Below are positions 45,619-55,508 of a stretch of 64,000 nt of DNA, one piece after another (position 1 is the stretch's first letter; every line of letters begins with the position of its first letter). The notes below the pieces were generated by a model, which saw nothing but the letters and a program-made list of their open reading frames with translations, had not been told where the DNA came from and searched no databases. A program made the position numbers and the translations under genes. The stretch lies in NCBI RefSeq assembly GCF_004115975.1, contig NZ_SDDZ01000015.1, positions 22,990-86,989 of the forward strand, read 5' to 3'. Origin of the DNA: Gelidibacter gilvus (GTDB taxonomy: Bacteria; Bacteroidota; Bacteroidia; Flavobacteriales; Flavobacteriaceae).

Positions 45619-46443
45619 ATGTATAAAAGAATCAACCTTCTTACAATTGCTTTAGTTCTATTATTAATTGTCAGTTGCAAAAAAAAACCTGAAGCTGAAA
45701 TTACTGATTTAGAGGTTGAGGAAAAAGTGTCCGAAAACTGGATCTCCCTATTTAATGGCAAGGATTTAGACGGATGGACACCCAAAATAAAAGGCTACGA
45801 TTTTGGGGATAATATTCACAACACATTTCGCGTGGAAGATGGTGTGATAAAAGTTTCCTATGATGGTTACGACGGCATGTTCAAAGATAGGTATGGCCAC
45901 CTTTTCTATAAAACGCCATATTCAAATTATATATTGAAAATACAGTACCGTTTTACAGGGGATCAAATTGAAGATGGCGCTGGATGGGCCACTAGAAACA
46001 GCGGGGTCATGATTCATTCTGAAGACCCTAAAAACATGGCTAAAGACCAAAGTTTCCCACTGAGTATTGAGGTTCAAATGTTAGGTGGCATTACTGAAGG
46101 TGTCAGTAGATCAACGGCAAACTTATGTACGCCTGGCACCAATGTGGTCATGGATGGCGAGCTGATTACAGACCATTGTACCAATTCAAATTCTGAAACT
46201 TATTATGGCGATGAATGGGTGAATCTGGAAGTGGAAGTTCATAGTGATTCTTTAATCATCCATAAAATAAATGGCAAAGAAGTGCTTAGATATTCAAAAC
46301 CCCAATATGGTGGTGCAGATATGGACGACTATAGTGCCGAATATAAATCGAAAATAGGACAAGCCATAAAGGGAGGCTATTTCTCATTGCAAAGTGAAAG
46401 CCATCCAACGGAATTCAGAAACATTGAATTGTTGGAGTTGTAG
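45619..46443 (+). CDS. DUF1080 (3-keto-disaccharide hydrolase family) lipoprotein, second copy
   Basis: 274 aa. Lipoprotein signal with Cys near 20 (LLIVSCKKK), then DUF1080: WISLFNGKDLDGWTPKIKG, NTFRVEDGVIKVSYDG, YSNYILKIQYRFTGDQ, NSGVMIHSEDP, FPLSIEVQMLGG, WVNLEVEVHSDSLIIHKINGKEVLRY, GGYFSLQSESHPTEFRNIELL. It is only distantly like the copy at 38262-39035, so the two may have different specificities. It was probably joined to the GMC/subunit 3 operon before the toxin-antitoxin pair came between them (inference). Confidence 0.87.
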   Translation: MYKRINLLTIALVLLLIVSCKKKPEAEITDLEVEEKVSENWISLFNGKDLDGWTPKIKGYDFGDNIHNTFRVEDGVIKVSYDGYDGMFKDRYGHLFYKTPYSNYILKIQYRFTGDQIEDGAGWATRNSGVMIHSEDPKNMAKDQSFPLSIEVQMLGGITEGVSRSTANLCTPGTNVVMDGELITDHCTNSNSETYYGDEWVNLEVEVHSDSLIIHKINGKEVLRYSKPQYGGADMDDYSAEYKSKIGQAIKGGYFSLQSESHPTEFRNIELLEL

Positions 46444-46523
46444 GTGCTATAAAGATTGGCTGGTTATTAGCATACATTAACACTGCTGATTTAGACCAAT
46501 ATGACCAGATGAGATGTCGCTCC

Positions 46524-46554
46524 GGCAGGCAGGCAGGCAGGCAGGCAGGCAGGC
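46524..46554 (+). repeat. Tandem GGCA tetranucleotide array (7.75 copies)
   Basis: Seven perfect GGCA units followed by GGC, flanked by CTCC and CCTCTGG. Such an array is prone to slippage. Its unit is also part of the CCGGCAGGCAGG palindromes elsewhere in the window, suggesting it arose by expansion of one of those. Confidence 0.9.
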
Positions 46555-46672
46555 CTCTGGAGCTCTATCAAATTTCATATCTTTATCTACTACACAAATA
46601 CCGCTCCGCTGGAGCTGACAAAACGCATCAAAAAATAGCACTTTATAATAAATCAGACAACCAACCAAAAAG

Positions 46673-46698
46673 AAAACCCAGACTTCCATCTGGGTTTT
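46673..46698. terminator. Bidirectional terminator
   Basis: A perfect 10-bp stem AAAACCCAGA / TCTGGGTTTT with loop CTTCCA. It ends the plus-strand DUF1080 gene and the minus-strand GH5 operon. Confidence 0.9.
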
Positions 46699-46768
46699 TC
46701 AATGATCGTGGTTGGACTCCAGCCTATTCGGGAAGTTTCACCGATGGTTCTCGAGTTTATCGTTATTT

Positions 46769-48352
46769 CTATTTGAAAGTTAAGTTTAAGCTTCTTTTTC
46801 CACCCATTTCGGAAGTAGGAATAATTAAATACCCAGCATCTGAATCCTTAATTTCATCAGTTGTAAAGTCTTTAATCTCTTCTTTATTTAATTTAGAAAG
46901 ATTGGGAATATAAACAACAGTAGGCGAATTATGATCCTTAACTTCATCCCATTCCATCGTAAAAGTGTTGGCTTCAAAATCATTATGATAACTTAACAAT
47001 TCACCATTTGTATAGGCAGGATAAGCTCTCAGTAATACTTTTTTGAAGAACTCCATTGTGTCAAGCTCATTGGAATAAGACCAATAGGCATTGCCAAATA
47101 AATAGTCTTCAATTAGGCCAACAGAGCTTATGGCGGTTGGAATGACCGTTTCTGAATTGTCATAATAAGCACCCCACTCTCCAACCCAAACCGGCATTTT
47201 CAACTGTTCGCCCTTTTTCTTGATTTGATTAAATATATAGCCCACCCGTGCGTCTGCAGCTAAAGCAGCGGCTTTGGTATCTACTACCAAATCATAGCCA
47301 TGTGCGGCATAAGCCACCAAAGGATCGGGAGTTCCATCTGCCAAAGTCACACGTTCTATACTGCTTGCAACACCAGTATTGCCATAATAACTATGCTCTA
47401 AAAACAAAATGTGATTGGTATCCACTTGTCGAATGGCATCACTCACCTTTTGATACATGGCTTGTAAATGCGTGGATTCAAATTCTTTAACCAAATCAAA
47501 AAGCTGACTGATCACAAAATCATAATTCTCAGTGGTAGAAATCACTTCAAGGGCTTGCATCCTGCTCTCTTCATCAGACCACATGGCACCCAATTGTTCT
47601 TCTGTAAGCACTTCGCCAGTCAATTTATAATGTAGTTGACCATATGCGCCCAATAATATCATTGTGGATTGCACTCCTGAAGAGCCAGGAAAAGGTTCGT
47701 TCATAATGTCGTAGCCAATGACTGTTTTGTTATTGGCATAGCGTTTTGCAATATGCTGCCATAAGGCGATATATCGGTCTTGAATGCCAACACCATCAGC
47801 GGCAGGCTTATTAAGCCAAAAGTTGTCAAAAGAGGTTTGCACGGCTTCGCTCAACAGATAAGCATCGCTCCAAATAGCTCCAGTAGTGTGCAGTTTTCCT
47901 TCGTCTAAAGTTGCCCATTTTGGGGCGCCATCACTATACTTTACACTGTAAAGATCTTGGTGCATGTCCAATACCACAAATATATTATTGTCTGCAGCCC
48001 ATTGGATTCTTTGGTCTATTTCCTTGAGATAGGCTTCGTTATAAACTCCTGGTTCAGGTTCCAATCCGTCCCAAATAATGAGAAACCGAATGGTGTTGAC
48101 ACCCTGCTTTTTTAGCTTGGCATAAAGTTCTGGACCGCTTTGAAAAATATAGCCTTCCTCTTTATTTTTGCTGCCCAAATTAACGCCATTTAAAATCACC
48201 TGTCGTCCCAAATCATCCACAAACCGATCTCCTTTTACCGTAATTGTAGTTGGTAAAATTGCATCATTAACTGTGGGTTTTTTATCGTTTTCGCAACTTA
48301 AAAACACGGTCGCTGTCAACAATAAAACGAATACTTTTTGAAATTTTATCAT
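46769..48352 (-). CDS. GH5-family glycosidase, endoglycoceramidase-like lipoprotein
   Basis: 527 aa. Lipoprotein signal with Cys 20 (FLSCEND). The TIM barrel shows NGVNLGSKNKEEGY, VNTIRFLIIWDGLEPEPGVYN, FVVLDMHQDLYS, IGYDIMNEPFPGS with acid/base Glu219, and VWVGEWGAYY with nucleophile Glu392. The DMHQDLYS and YDIMNEP blocks are those of endoglycoceramidase-type GH5 enzymes, which release the glycan from glycosphingolipids, rather than of cellulases. A C-terminal beta-sandwich (about 440-527) completes it. Cell-surface or periplasmic action on a glycolipid would liberate both sugar and a lipid portion, the latter fitting the fatty-aldehyde-type dehydrogenase encoded 36 bp upstream (inference). 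Confidence 0.83.
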   Translation of the reverse strand: MIKFQKVFVLLLTATVFLSCENDKKPTVNDAILPTTITVKGDRFVDDLGRQVILNGVNLGSKNKEEGYIFQSGPELYAKLKKQGVNTIRFLIIWDGLEPEPGVYNEAYLKEIDQRIQWAADNNIFVVLDMHQDLYSVKYSDGAPKWATLDEGKLHTTGAIWSDAYLLSEAVQTSFDNFWLNKPAADGVGIQDRYIALWQHIAKRYANNKTVIGYDIMNEPFPGSSGVQSTMILLGAYGQLHYKLTGEVLTEEQLGAMWSDEESRMQALEVISTTENYDFVISQLFDLVKEFESTHLQAMYQKVSDAIRQVDTNHILFLEHSYYGNTGVASSIERVTLADGTPDPLVAYAAHGYDLVVDTKAAALAADARVGYIFNQIKKKGEQLKMPVWVGEWGAYYDNSETVIPTAISSVGLIEDYLFGNAYWSYSNELDTMEFFKKVLLRAYPAYTNGELLSYHNDFEANTFTMEWDEVKDHNSPTVVYIPNLSKLNKEEIKDFTTDEIKDSDAGYLIIPTSEMGGKRSLNLTFK

Positions 48353-48388
48353 TTATTTAATTCTAGTTAATTGATTAAAACTGTCGTT

Positions 48389-49759
48389 TTAAAAAAGGTG
48401 TTTAATTTTCTTTACAAGATTCATCGGTACATTATAAGGCGGGTATCGCACAGGCGCTTCAAACCAATTGGCTTTTTTAATGATTGCTTTATGATGTGAG
48501 AAAATATCAAAGGATAATTTACCGTGATAGGCTCCTATCCCACTTTGACCTACACCTCCAAACGGTAATCTTTTGTTGGTAATTTGAATGACGGTATCGT
48601 TGATGGCACCTCCTCCAAAACTATAGGTATTGATAATCTTATTCTGAAATTTCTTATTGTTGGAAAACACATAGGTTGCCAGCGGTTTGCCATAATTCAT
48701 CATATGCCGATCAATATCGGCATCCGTTTTATAGGAAATAATGGGCAGAATTGGTCCAAAAATTTCACCTGCCATTAACTTACTGTCCAATTTAGGTTCA
48801 TTGACCAAGGTTGGTGACAAGAAATTGTCTTCATCATTGCTCTGACCTCCAAAAAGAATTTCTTCCCCTACCAACATGTCTTTTAAACCCTGATAATGTT
48901 TTTGGCTCACGGTTCTAGAGAAATCTGGCGATGCTTCCATGTTTTCGCCATAGGACTTTGTGATATTTTCCTTTAATGCAGCAATCAGTTTGTCTTTGAC
49001 GTTTTCATGCACCAAAATATAATCTGAGGCAATACAGGTTTGACCGGCATTTAAGAATTTTCCCCAAACAATCCTTTTTGCTGCCAATGCTATAGCTGCT
49101 GTGTCATCTACAATACACGGATTTTTACCTCCCAATTCTAAGGTCACTGGAGTTAAATGCTTGGCCGCACTCTGGTACACTATTTTTCCGACACCAGGAC
49201 TTCCGGTGAAAAAGATATAATCCCATTTTTCAGCCAACAATTCTTGGGAAACTTCTACACCACCTTCTACCACCGTAACATGGGCGGGATCAAAAACAGC
49301 TTTTATGATTTCCGAAATAATAGCAGCCGTATGTGTTGTGATTTCCGATGGCTTTACAACAACTGTATTCCCAGCAGCTACAGCGCCGATAAGCGGTGCG
49401 ATAGCCAATTGAAAAGGATAATTCCAAGGTGCAATCACCAGTACGGCTCCATAGGGTTCCTTATAAATATAATCTGAGGACGGCCAATTCATCCAGCTGC
49501 CAGAAACTCGTTCTGGACTTGCCCAACTCTCGATATTATTGGGGACATGTTTTATTTCGGCCAATACAAATTGCGTTTCAGCCGCCAAGGTTTCAAACTT
49601 TGGCTTTTTGAAATCGGCATATAAGGCATCGCAAATAGCATCTTCACGTCTTACGATTTCTTCCTGTAAGCATTTTAATGCTTTCTTCCGAAACGACACC
49701 TCCTTTGTTTGTTGGGTTTGAAAAAAATCGACTTGTTGTTGTATTATTTCCTTGACCAT
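48389..49759 (-). CDS. Class 3 aldehyde dehydrogenase (ALDH3/fatty aldehyde type)
   Basis: 456 aa. Standard ALDH motifs: APWNYPFQLAIAPLIGAVAAGN, FFTGSPGVGKIV, LELGGKNP with general base Glu208, and GQTC with nucleophile Cys242, then GEIFGPILPI and LPFGGVGQSGIGAYHG. The roughly 450-aa size without the N-terminal extension and the basic/hydrophobic tail (PPYNVPMNLVKKIKHLF) place it in the ALDH3 group, which oxidises medium- and long-chain or aromatic aldehydes, often at the membrane. It is placed between the PKD lipoprotein and the GH5 gene in the TetR-headed locus. Confidence 0.9.
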   Translation of the reverse strand: MVKEIIQQQVDFFQTQQTKEVSFRKKALKCLQEEIVRREDAICDALYADFKKPKFETLAAETQFVLAEIKHVPNNIESWASPERVSGSWMNWPSSDYIYKEPYGAVLVIAPWNYPFQLAIAPLIGAVAAGNTVVVKPSEITTHTAAIISEIIKAVFDPAHVTVVEGGVEVSQELLAEKWDYIFFTGSPGVGKIVYQSAAKHLTPVTLELGGKNPCIVDDTAAIALAAKRIVWGKFLNAGQTCIASDYILVHENVKDKLIAALKENITKSYGENMEASPDFSRTVSQKHYQGLKDMLVGEEILFGGQSNDEDNFLSPTLVNEPKLDSKLMAGEIFGPILPIISYKTDADIDRHMMNYGKPLATYVFSNNKKFQNKIINTYSFGGGAINDTVIQITNKRLPFGGVGQSGIGAYHGKLSFDIFSHHKAIIKKANWFEAPVRYPPYNVPMNLVKKIKHLF

Positions 49760-49976
49760 TTTACATTCGTTTATTTTTTTTAATTTATCAATAGATTCAC
49801 GCTAATGAATTATACAATTAGCTTTTGTCAATAAATTCGTAAATTGAATTTTCCTTTTAAGAAAGTGGCTCCCGACATTCCCAAATAAATGGTGCAATCG
49901 AAAACCACTTGACCTCAGGGGATTTAATTATGAAACCTATTATTCTTAAAATAATCTATTCTGCTATAGCTGAAAT

Positions 49977-50867
49977 TTACTGTGCTTCCAATGACAAATG
50001 AAACAATAATGTCGGTTTGTCATAAACGGAAGGTTCTGTGTGAATGCCTATAGCTATGTTCATGCTTTTCGCTGTAATTTCTTTTAAAATCACCAAAACT
50101 TCCATATCCTTAAATCCAAGATATTCACCTAAAATCAGTCGTTTTTTATTTGTAAAATTGACTGGTCCTTCGGCGGCATCAACGGTAAAGTCGCCTTCAA
50201 AAAGTTCCCAAGTAGCATTTGCTTCCGGGGTATAAATTACGGTAGCTAACGGAACGCTTTGTGGATCATAGGAAACGGCAGTAATATTTTCGCCGTGCAT
50301 GATGCTGGCATAAACCAATCCCATGAGACTTTGTCCATCTTTGTTATCCACTTTATAAGTCCCGTCATGTACAAAGGTAAAGGTGTCTTCATAAGAAGCT
50401 CCCAAACCCACGGCATCTAAAAGATTATCAAAGGCGGGCAGAAAAAGATTCAATTTATTATCTACCGGACCCGCACCTTCTTTACCAGAAGTGTAGGCTT
50501 TTTTAAGTCGCCATGATTTTCCGTTTGGCTTGGCTTGGCCTCCCGTCAATAAAATATCTATGGTTTCTTCAACGGTAACGGTCTTTGTTTCCGTGAATGT
50601 GCCATTGGGTCCTGTAACCATCATCACGACTGTATAATCGCCGGCCGCGGCATAGGCATATACCGGATCTTCTTCAGAACTTGTGGCACCATCGCCAAAA
50701 TCCCAAGAAATTGAGGTAGCGTTTTGCACGGTTCCATTAAAAGTCACTTGTGTGCCCTCTACTAAAAACTGAAAATCGGCTAAAGGACTGTTATTGTCAT
50801 CATCTGAACTGCAGGTGAAGAATAGCATGGTGAGCAATACTACGCTCAATATTTTTATATTTTTCAT
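49977..50867 (-). CDS. PKD-domain lipoprotein
   Basis: 296 aa with a lipoprotein signal (Cys 19, FFTCSSDDDNN). A single PKD domain (about 28-100) shows SWDFGDGATSSEEDPVYAYAAAGDYTV. The remaining 190 residues (SWRLKKAYTSGKEGAGP; TFVHDGTYKVDNKDGQS) form a beta-rich domain seen in proteins encoded beside SusD. Probably a surface glycan- or lipid-binding protein of the Sus-like system, 42 bp downstream of susD. Confidence 0.8.
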   Translation of the reverse strand: MKNIKILSVVLLTMLFFTCSSDDDNNSPLADFQFLVEGTQVTFNGTVQNATSISWDFGDGATSSEEDPVYAYAAAGDYTVVMMVTGPNGTFTETKTVTVEETIDILLTGGQAKPNGKSWRLKKAYTSGKEGAGPVDNKLNLFLPAFDNLLDAVGLGASYEDTFTFVHDGTYKVDNKDGQSLMGLVYASIMHGENITAVSYDPQSVPLATVIYTPEANATWELFEGDFTVDAAEGPVNFTNKKRLILGEYLGFKDMEVLVILKEITAKSMNIAIGIHTEPSVYDKPTLLFHLSLEAQ

Positions 50868-50909
50868 ATGGGTGTATTTAGTGTGTCTAATAGGATATAT
50901 TATTGAAAT

Positions 50910-52388
50910 TTAATTTTTATCCCACCAAACTGGGGTGTTAATTTTGTTTGCGCCCTGTCTTGAAATGGCTTCCAAAACATTGTCATTATTTGAACTCAAT
51001 TCAAAACTTGAATATAAAAATCGCTTTGGCAACACACCGTTGGTGACGCCCGGAGCTAAATTAGCAGCTGTTCTATCGGCGATTACCGGATATCCTGTAC
51101 GTCTGATGTGCGACCAGCCTTCAAAGTAGTTTGGCACTAGTGCAACCCACATTTGGGTACCGATCTGCAGTTCGTCATTGCTACCTGTTAATGAAGCCTC
51201 TGGACTTGCCATAAAGTCTACAATGTCTGAAGCATCGACGTCCCACTGATTTAACGAGACTTCAATCCCTTTTCTATATAAGGTATTTGCTTGCGCTGGA
51301 TCATTCGCATAGGCCAAAGCCGCTTCGGCTCTTAACAGCCAAACTTCTGATGCGGTCATCACATAGAGCTTACTCTCTTTTGAAGAAAGCGCAAGCCCCA
51401 TATCTGATCGTGCCGCAAAATTGGAATTTCCAAATGCCGTATCGTCTAAGCCATTCGTCATTCCATTATACGCACCATTGCCATCTTTACTGACATAAAC
51501 CGCTAATCGAGGATCATCAGTACCTTGTAATTGATCTATCAACATGGTGGACATTTTAATGGATGGAAATCCTGTACGCATTGTGAACCAAGCGTTTCCG
51601 TTGCCTTCTGTTTCAATCATAAAAGCATTATGATCGTTAGTTTCCATTAAAGGTTCCGCTAAACTCTGCGTGACCGTTTGTCGGGATAGGGTGTTATCGG
51701 CATCCCGAATCCGCATGGCCAATCGGAGACGCACACTATTGGCAAAACGCACCCATTTGTTCATATCATTATTAAAAATAGGATCTGAATTTGGGTAACC
51801 CATAGCTGGATCGGCATTTTTCAAAATGGTAATACTTGAGGACAAACGTGAAATCATGTCTTCATAGATCAATTGTTGCGTATCGTATTTTGGATGAATA
51901 ATACCTTCCGTTTTTCCTTTGCCACCTTCTATATAAGGTATTTCTCCAAATGCGTCTGTAAGCTTAGCATATCCCAACACAGCAATCACGTTGGCCATGG
52001 CATGGCGGACCTCATTTTTGGTATCTTCCGCAGAGGTAATTTCTAAAACTTCTTCTATATGCCTAATGACGCCCCCATACATGTCTGAGAACATGCTGTT
52101 GTAAAGGACGTCGAAACCATCACCATATTGATCTGGAAGTCGTGCTGTACTTCCTGCCACAAAGTAATGGCCATAATGCCCAGAAAATCGAGATACCGAC
52201 GCATCGGTTGTGCCTTGAAAAAGACTTCTCACTGCTTTTGTAAATAAGGCCGCATCATCAATAGAGGTAACGGCATTGGGGTTATCCCTTAAATCGTCTA
52301 AATGATCCTGGCACGAAAAAGACATCCCCAACATGACCATTACGACTAATATGTTTTTCATTTTATTTTGTATATTTTTCATAATCAT
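50910..52388 (-). CDS. SusD/RagB-like nutrient-binding lipoprotein
   Basis: 492 aa as written; the signal proper starts at Met10 ([18 protein letters not shown]), so the start at 52361 is as likely. Lipidated Cys, then the SusD-like helical (TPR-containing) fold: [82 protein letters not shown]. It belongs to the SusD/RagB group usually paired with CarboxypepD-SusC transporters and acts as the lid binding the ligand. It starts 5 bp after the susC stop. Confidence 0.9.
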   Translation of the reverse strand: MIMKNIQNKMKNILVVMVMLGMSFSCQDHLDDLRDNPNAVTSIDDAALFTKAVRSLFQGTTDASVSRFSGHYGHYFVAGSTARLPDQYGDGFDVLYNSMFSDMYGGVIRHIEEVLEITSAEDTKNEVRHAMANVIAVLGYAKLTDAFGEIPYIEGGKGKTEGIIHPKYDTQQLIYEDMISRLSSSITILKNADPAMGYPNSDPIFNNDMNKWVRFANSVRLRLAMRIRDADNTLSRQTVTQSLAEPLMETNDHNAFMIETEGNGNAWFTMRTGFPSIKMSTMLIDQLQGTDDPRLAVYVSKDGNGAYNGMTNGLDDTAFGNSNFAARSDMGLALSSKESKLYVMTASEVWLLRAEAALAYANDPAQANTLYRKGIEVSLNQWDVDASDIVDFMASPEASLTGSNDELQIGTQMWVALVPNYFEGWSHIRRTGYPVIADRTAANLAPGVTNGVLPKRFLYSSFELSSNNDNVLEAISRQGANKINTPVWWDKN

Positions 52389-52393
52389 CAGGA

Positions 52394-55300
52394 TTAAAAG
52401 TTGATTTTTAAATTAAGACCATAACTTCTGGTAGATGGCAATGAGGAATGCTCAAGTGCCGTCCCTGTTGGACCGCTACTGTATCCAGCTTCTGGATCAA
52501 TATCGCCTGCAGCGTTATAAAAATAGAATAAGTTTCTACCGATGGCTGAGATACTTCCAGATTGGATGAATGAATTTCTCAACAATGAACTCGGCAGATC
52601 ATAAGTTAAAATCAACTCCTTGAACTTGACGTTACTCGCATCCAAAATTTGATTGGTAGCAACTTCATTGGTGAAAATATCTGAATAGTGCGTTAACATG
52701 GCCGGAGCAGGTGCTGCGTTAACAAACCCGGTGTTTTCATTTATTCCATCTACAATGATTCCTGTTTCCCTACCTTCTAAACTACGGGCATCTGTTCCAA
52801 AAAACATTCTGTAGGCGCGGCCGTAAGAATAAAATTCGCCGCCCTCTTGGATCGTAATCAATGTACTTATGGAGAAATTCTTGTACCTAAATTTATTGGT
52901 GATACCACCATACCAATCTGGAGTGATGCTGCCCAACTTCACACGCTCGCCTTTTTGTGCAAACCCATCATTGGTAATCAATTTTCTACCAAAATTATCC
53001 CTTAAAAAATCATAGCCATAAATACTACCAAATTCTTCACCTGGTCTGGCTTCAACGGAAACCGCCTGAAGTGTGTTCAACGTAATACTTTCCAAACCGT
53101 CATTTAAGGACTCTACCTTAGAATTACTTTTCGTGAAATTAAATCCGAGATCCCATGAAAAATAGTCAAATTCCAAGGGTATGGCGTTCAATTGAAACTC
53201 ATAACCTTTGTTGGCAATGACACCAGCGTTGATGACTGTAGATTCATAACCTGTAGAGCCCGAAATAGGCACTGCCATAATTTGATCTTTTGTCTTGGTT
53301 TCATAATAGGTAAAATCAAGTTGCAGACGGTTATTAAAAAACCCGAGTTCTGCTCCTACTTCCCACGACTCCGACGATTCAGGCCTTAGATCAAAAGAAG
53401 GCAAGCTGGATGGAATTGATCCTACCGTGTACGGCAAAGTAACGGTTTGGTCCACATTATAAACCGATTGGGTCCTGTACGGACTGGTATCATTACCGAC
53501 CACTGCAAATGAGCCTCTCAATTTACCCTTGTTAAAGGTGCTGGACTCTATGCCCAACAATTTTGAGAACAATAAACTCATGTTTTCGGAGTGGTACCAA
53601 TAGGAGTTGTTTTCTTTAGGCAAGGCCGAGGAGTTGTCATTTCTCAAAGTGGCATCAAAATAGAGGAAGCCCCTATAACTAAACTGTCCCAAGCCATAAA
53701 AAGAATACACACCCTTTTCAGACGTCCCTTCTGAGCTATACGAATTCTTATAATTACTAATGCGATGTAAATTTGGCACCTTAGCATCATTTCCTGAGAT
53801 GTTCACATAACTACTGTATTCATTTCTGTAGCTCGAACCTAAACTGAGGGTCATTCTGACATCTGAAATATTAGTATTGTAGGTGGCTAGAACGTCTGAA
53901 TTCCAAACGCGACTTTTACCGGTGTCATGTCCGTAATTACCAAGACCGTTACTTTGGAATTGCGATCCTCTTGCGGCGTATTGAGTATAATCATAGATGA
54001 TATAATCCATACCCGTTTTTCCGGTGACTTTAAAGTTGTGGGCAACGTCCCAGTTTGCAGAAATAACACCTTGGAAACGGTCTTTTTCATCACTATTTTT
54101 GACATTGTCCTGTGACCAATACGGGTTATTAAAGGTGTTATCTAAATTCCATTTAATTTCTTCACCATTGGCATTTACCGTATTATTTCTCACATCGCTC
54201 AATCGGATATCTCTTGGCATCAATGACAATTGCAAAGCGGTGTTAGCACCATCTTCAGCCAAAGCCGGCCTGTTTTTGACTTTGGATGTTAAATAGGTCA
54301 TTTTACCATCAATGCTAAAATTATCGGTCAAGTAGGACTTTCCTCTAATGTTGAAAGTCTTTTTCGCCAAGGTGTTGTCTGCATTAATACCTCGAGCGTT
54401 TTCGTCGGTAATTGAGATTCTAAAAGATCCTTTTTCTGATTGGCCTTCAAAAGCGACAGAATTGGAAGCAGAATATCCGTTTTGGTAAAATTGATCGTAT
54501 GGATTGCCATGTGATGTAAAACTATCAGGCTTTCCTAACCAATTGGTGTACGGTTGTCCTTCCATTTTAGGACCCCAGCTCCATGAAAAAGGGTAATCTA
54601 AAATAGGTCTTCCATCTCCTCCAACGGGCGAAAAATCGCCAAAAGCTCCTGTACCATATTCATTTTGTAAATCTGGGGTTAAGGCCACTTCCGTAAAAGT
54701 GAACGACGAGTTTATTGAGACACCAATCCCTTTCTTTTTACCACCTGATTTGGTAGTGACCAAAATGACGCCATGCATCCCCAACGATCCGTAGGCCGCG
54801 GCCGCACCGGCACCTTTTAGCACACTGATAGATTCCACATCATCTGGATTAATATCCGATAGGGCATCCCCACGGTCCACACCACCCCATTGCGATCCTC
54901 CGCCAGCATCACCACTAATTGGGATGCCATCAACTACTACTAATGGTCGGTTTGATCCATTAATCGTGGTGACGCCTCTCAGTAAAATTCGGCTTGATCC
55001 ATCAACTCCCGTATTGGCTTGAGTAATTTGAAGTCCGGAAACTTTTCCCGATAGCGAGTTCATCACGTTATTCTCTTTGGCCACATTGACTTCTTCCGCA
55101 GAAACCTGTGACACAGAATAGCCGAGCGATTCTTTGTCTCTCTGAATATTTAAAGCGGTAATCACCACCTCATCCATTTCTTGGGCGTCGGCTTCAAGCG
55201 AAACATTAATGTTTGTCTGGCCGCTTACCAATACGTCTTCTGATTTATAGCCCAAATAGGAAAATACGAGAATATCAGTGTCGGTGATACCATTCATTTG

Positions 55301-55474
55301 ATAGTTCCCGTCAAAGTCTGTGGTAGTACCCTTAGTACTGTTTTTCACCATGATGGTAACGCCAATGAGCGGCATGTTTGTTTCTTTTTCCAGCACTTGA
55401 CCAGAAACGGATTTTTGTGCCAATGATGTGATTGAAAATCCCAACACCATCACAATTAAGAAAAATTTGTTCAT
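52394..55474 (-). CDS. SusC/RagA-family TonB-linked outer-membrane transporter
   Basis: 1026 aa. Signal peptide (1-19), then a carboxypeptidase-regulatory-like domain ([29 protein letters not shown]), the plug with the SusC box ([40 protein letters not shown]) and the 22-strand barrel ending in an aromatic residue (LKINF). It imports the oligomer or glycolipid bound by the adjacent SusD protein. It is 34 bp downstream of the beta-helix/cytochrome gene. Confidence 0.93.
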   Translation of the reverse strand: MNKFFLIVMVLGFSITSLAQKSVSGQVLEKETNMPLIGVTIMVKNSTKGTTTDFDGNYQMNGITDTDILVFSYLGYKSEDVLVSGQTNINVSLEADAQEMDEVVITALNIQRDKESLGYSVSQVSAEEVNVAKENNVMNSLSGKVSGLQITQANTGVDGSSRILLRGVTTINGSNRPLVVVDGIPISGDAGGGSQWGGVDRGDALSDINPDDVESISVLKGAGAAAAYGSLGMHGVILVTTKSGGKKKGIGVSINSSFTFTEVALTPDLQNEYGTGAFGDFSPVGGDGRPILDYPFSWSWGPKMEGQPYTNWLGKPDSFTSHGNPYDQFYQNGYSASNSVAFEGQSEKGSFRISITDENARGINADNTLAKKTFNIRGKSYLTDNFSIDGKMTYLTSKVKNRPALAEDGANTALQLSLMPRDIRLSDVRNNTVNANGEEIKWNLDNTFNNPYWSQDNVKNSDEKDRFQGVISANWDVAHNFKVTGKTGMDYIIYDYTQYAARGSQFQSNGLGNYGHDTGKSRVWNSDVLATYNTNISDVRMTLSLGSSYRNEYSSYVNISGNDAKVPNLHRISNYKNSYSSEGTSEKGVYSFYGLGQFSYRGFLYFDATLRNDNSSALPKENNSYWYHSENMSLLFSKLLGIESSTFNKGKLRGSFAVVGNDTSPYRTQSVYNVDQTVTLPYTVGSIPSSLPSFDLRPESSESWEVGAELGFFNNRLQLDFTYYETKTKDQIMAVPISGSTGYESTVINAGVIANKGYEFQLNAIPLEFDYFSWDLGFNFTKSNSKVESLNDGLESITLNTLQAVSVEARPGEEFGSIYGYDFLRDNFGRKLITNDGFAQKGERVKLGSITPDWYGGITNKFRYKNFSISTLITIQEGGEFYSYGRAYRMFFGTDARSLEGRETGIIVDGINENTGFVNAAPAPAMLTHYSDIFTNEVATNQILDASNVKFKELILTYDLPSSLLRNSFIQSGSISAIGRNLFYFYNAAGDIDPEAGYSSGPTGTALEHSSLPSTRSYGLNLKINF

Positions 55475-55508
55475 GTAGTTTTGATTTGATTAGTTAGCAT
55501 TGATTCTG

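Larger units (their letters stand above)
46444..46768. other. Intergenic region with repeats between convergent genes
   Basis: 325 bp holding a tetranucleotide array (46524-46554), a small palindrome GCTCC-GCT-GGAGC (near 46603-46615) and a terminator (46673-46698). An open frame crosses the array but has no coding character. Confidence 0.6.

Noticed and set aside
46509..46913. Open frame through the GGCA array
   Set aside because: Its early residues are produced by the tetranucleotide repeat, and its 3' part overlaps the GH5 gene and a terminator.
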